A stretch of 64,000 bases of DNA from Sunxiuqinia sp965230765 (GTDB lineage: Bacteria > Bacteroidota > Bacteroidia > Bacteroidales > Prolixibacteraceae), in NCBI GenBank assembly GCA_965230765.1, contig CBDDLR010000001.1:2827045-2891044 (forward strand), written 5' to 3'. Every line of letters starts with the position of its first letter. Position 1 is the stretch's first letter. Position numbers and translations under genes: made by a program. Positions 63,124 through 64,000 of this stretch are shown piece after piece. A model generated the notes under the pieces. That model made no database searches. It had not been told where the DNA came from and saw only the letters and a program-made list of their open reading frames with translations.

Positions 63124-63738
63124 TTAATATTTTTCTTTTCGTTTATAGTTGTCATTAATTGTCAAGTAATGTACTGCGATCAATAATCTTATTTTGGGAT
63201 CTGAAATATCAAATTCTTTGAATCTCTTTATTGTTCCAGCAAACATTGAAGGAGAAATATCCCCAGCAATTTGAAGTGAGCTATGGTATTCATGTACAAA
63301 TGAATTTACAAGTCCGAACTCTTTGAGAAATTCCACATATTTACCTTTAGTTTTTAAACCATAAAATTTTAATCTCACATCGTTATTATTTCGAATCTTC
63401 CATCCTTGTTCCCAGATTTCATCAAATGTTTTTTTTGATATTTGGTCATACACTATTTTCTGTTCGGCAAATGAGATATTTAAAATTATTTCTCCTGCCT
63501 TTTCGCTTTGATTCATTTTTTTAAAGAACCTTTCGTAACACTCTTGTATGTTTATTTTGTTTGTTTTTTGTCCTGAACATATTTGAGTTTCGAAGAAATT
63601 AACTAATCTATCCAAGTCTTTAATCTCTCTCTTATTAAAGATTTTGATGATTGTTTCATCAGATTTTAAGTCCTTTTTTACAGCAAAACAATTTGATGTA
63701 AAAATCAATAACGTCAATATTTGGATTGTAAGTCTCAT
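63124..63738 (-). CDS. Secreted protein, paralogue of the 53 kb lipoprotein
   Basis: 204 aa. The N-terminal signal (MRLTIQILTLLIFTSNCFA) is followed by a mature region homologous to 53283-53897: both share the KTFDEIWxxxW block, KGKYVEFLKxxG, GDISP and the end KRKEKY/ERKEKY. The equivalent lipobox cysteine is less well placed (SNC at 15-17), so it may be secreted rather than lipidated. Function unknown. The left boundary is GTTATGCGC; the right boundary reads GCGCATAAT, with T in place of C. Confidence 0.74.
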   Translation of the reverse strand: MRLTIQILTLLIFTSNCFAVKKDLKSDETIIKIFNKREIKDLDRLVNFFETQICSGQKTNKINIQECYERFFKKMNQSEKAGEIILNISFAEQKIVYDQISKKTFDEIWEQGWKIRNNNDVRLKFYGLKTKGKYVEFLKEFGLVNSFVHEYHSSLQIAGDISPSMFAGTIKRFKEFDISDPKIRLLIAVHYLTINDNYKRKEKY

Positions 63739-63757
63739 CCTAATTCAATTAGCGCAT

Positions 63758-63946
63758 AATGCTGAGCTAAACGCAGTTCCTGTATGAGAACGAAGGAATA
63801 TAAAAAGGGATTTCATATATCCTGGGTCCAACCACCCCTAACCGGGATATATGAAAGGTTAGCAATGGGTTTACCCATTTAGCGCACTCCCTTTTTATAT
63901 TCTGGGAGTTAGAGGACAGGTACCAAATTGCTTTTAGCGTTTTGTT
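63758..63946. other. Strongly folded element at the right end (divergent attC or array boundary)
   Basis: It begins AAT instead of AAC. A 15 bp perfect inverted repeat (63796-63810 with 63888-63902) encloses a 12 bp inverted repeat (63811-63822 with 63845-63856) and a 7 bp hairpin with a 2-nt loop (63864-63879). GCTAAACGCAGTT near the start and AATTGCTTTTAGC near the end are loosely complementary, and GTT at 63944-63946 could close a ~189 bp attC. Alternatively it marks the attI-proximal end. Confidence 0.5.
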
Positions 63947-64000
63947 GTGGCACGTTTTGGCTCGATGCCCAGTTAAAGCTGTATTTTTAATGTATCGTAT
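63947..64000. other. Right-edge sequence without a recognised feature
   Basis: The last 54 bp hold no gene start or stop that I can support. If 63944-63946 is a GTT box, this would be the start of another cassette. Confidence 0.3.

Overview
This 64 kb window looks like one continuous stretch of an integron-type gene-cassette array (a superintegron-like region) from a member of the Bacteroidota, probably in the Cytophagia/Flavobacteriia range. The host guess rests on AT-rich genes, signal peptides ending in motifs such as FGQ or LAQ, many short lipoprotein leaders (SCS, SCG), few visible Shine-Dalgarno sites, and protein families typical of that phylum. Species and replicon cannot be named from the sequence. 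No integrase gene, attI site, tRNA, rRNA or CRISPR array is visible.

Layout: gene-bearing or gene-less segments alternate with 64 GC-richer imperfect palindromes, mostly 122-125 bp. On the + strand each begins AAC and ends GTT. Every segment is bounded by its own inverted repeat (GTT plus 5-8 cassette-specific bases on the left, the complement plus AAC on the right), as expected of attC R'/R'' boxes split by cassette insertion. Nearly all genes lie on the - strand, so the array reads right to left and an attI/integrase would be expected to the right. Two duplicated gene cassettes (6.9/43.7 kb and 3.1/54.6 kb) carry an identical palindrome on their left but differ on their right. This shows directly that each gene travels with the palindrome at its 3' end. 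The palindromes fall into about eight families plus singletons.

About 25 cassettes have no convincing gene: 13 copies of a roughly 458 bp body (type A) and 12 copies of a 408 bp body (type B), the latter always with the same 125 bp attC. Together they fill over a fifth of the window.

Cargo: defence genes are prominent. They include a Type II restriction-modification cassette with controller protein and C-boxes (27.7-31.3 kb), a PARIS-like ATPase plus DUF4435 pair (55.8-57.8 kb), a PHP-ATPase (TrlF-like) three-gene cassette (58.0-60.7 kb), a putAbiC-type abortive-infection protein (13.6 kb), and small membrane or SLATT-like proteins. Other cargo includes a GNAT acetyltransferase, M23 and gluzincin peptidases, a CPBP protease, a TPM-domain protein, a sodium/solute symporter with a cupin, a pentapeptide-repeat protein, an LRR protein, a thioredoxin-fold lipoprotein and many secreted proteins or lipoproteins of unknown function. 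An ORF-less group II intron (9152-9936) sits 12 nt from an attC, antisense to the cassettes.

Most cassettes hold one gene; several hold two or three with short gaps or overlaps. Several genes take their stop codon from the attC itself. The right edge (63.76-63.95 kb) is a strongly folded element that may be a divergent attC or the array boundary.
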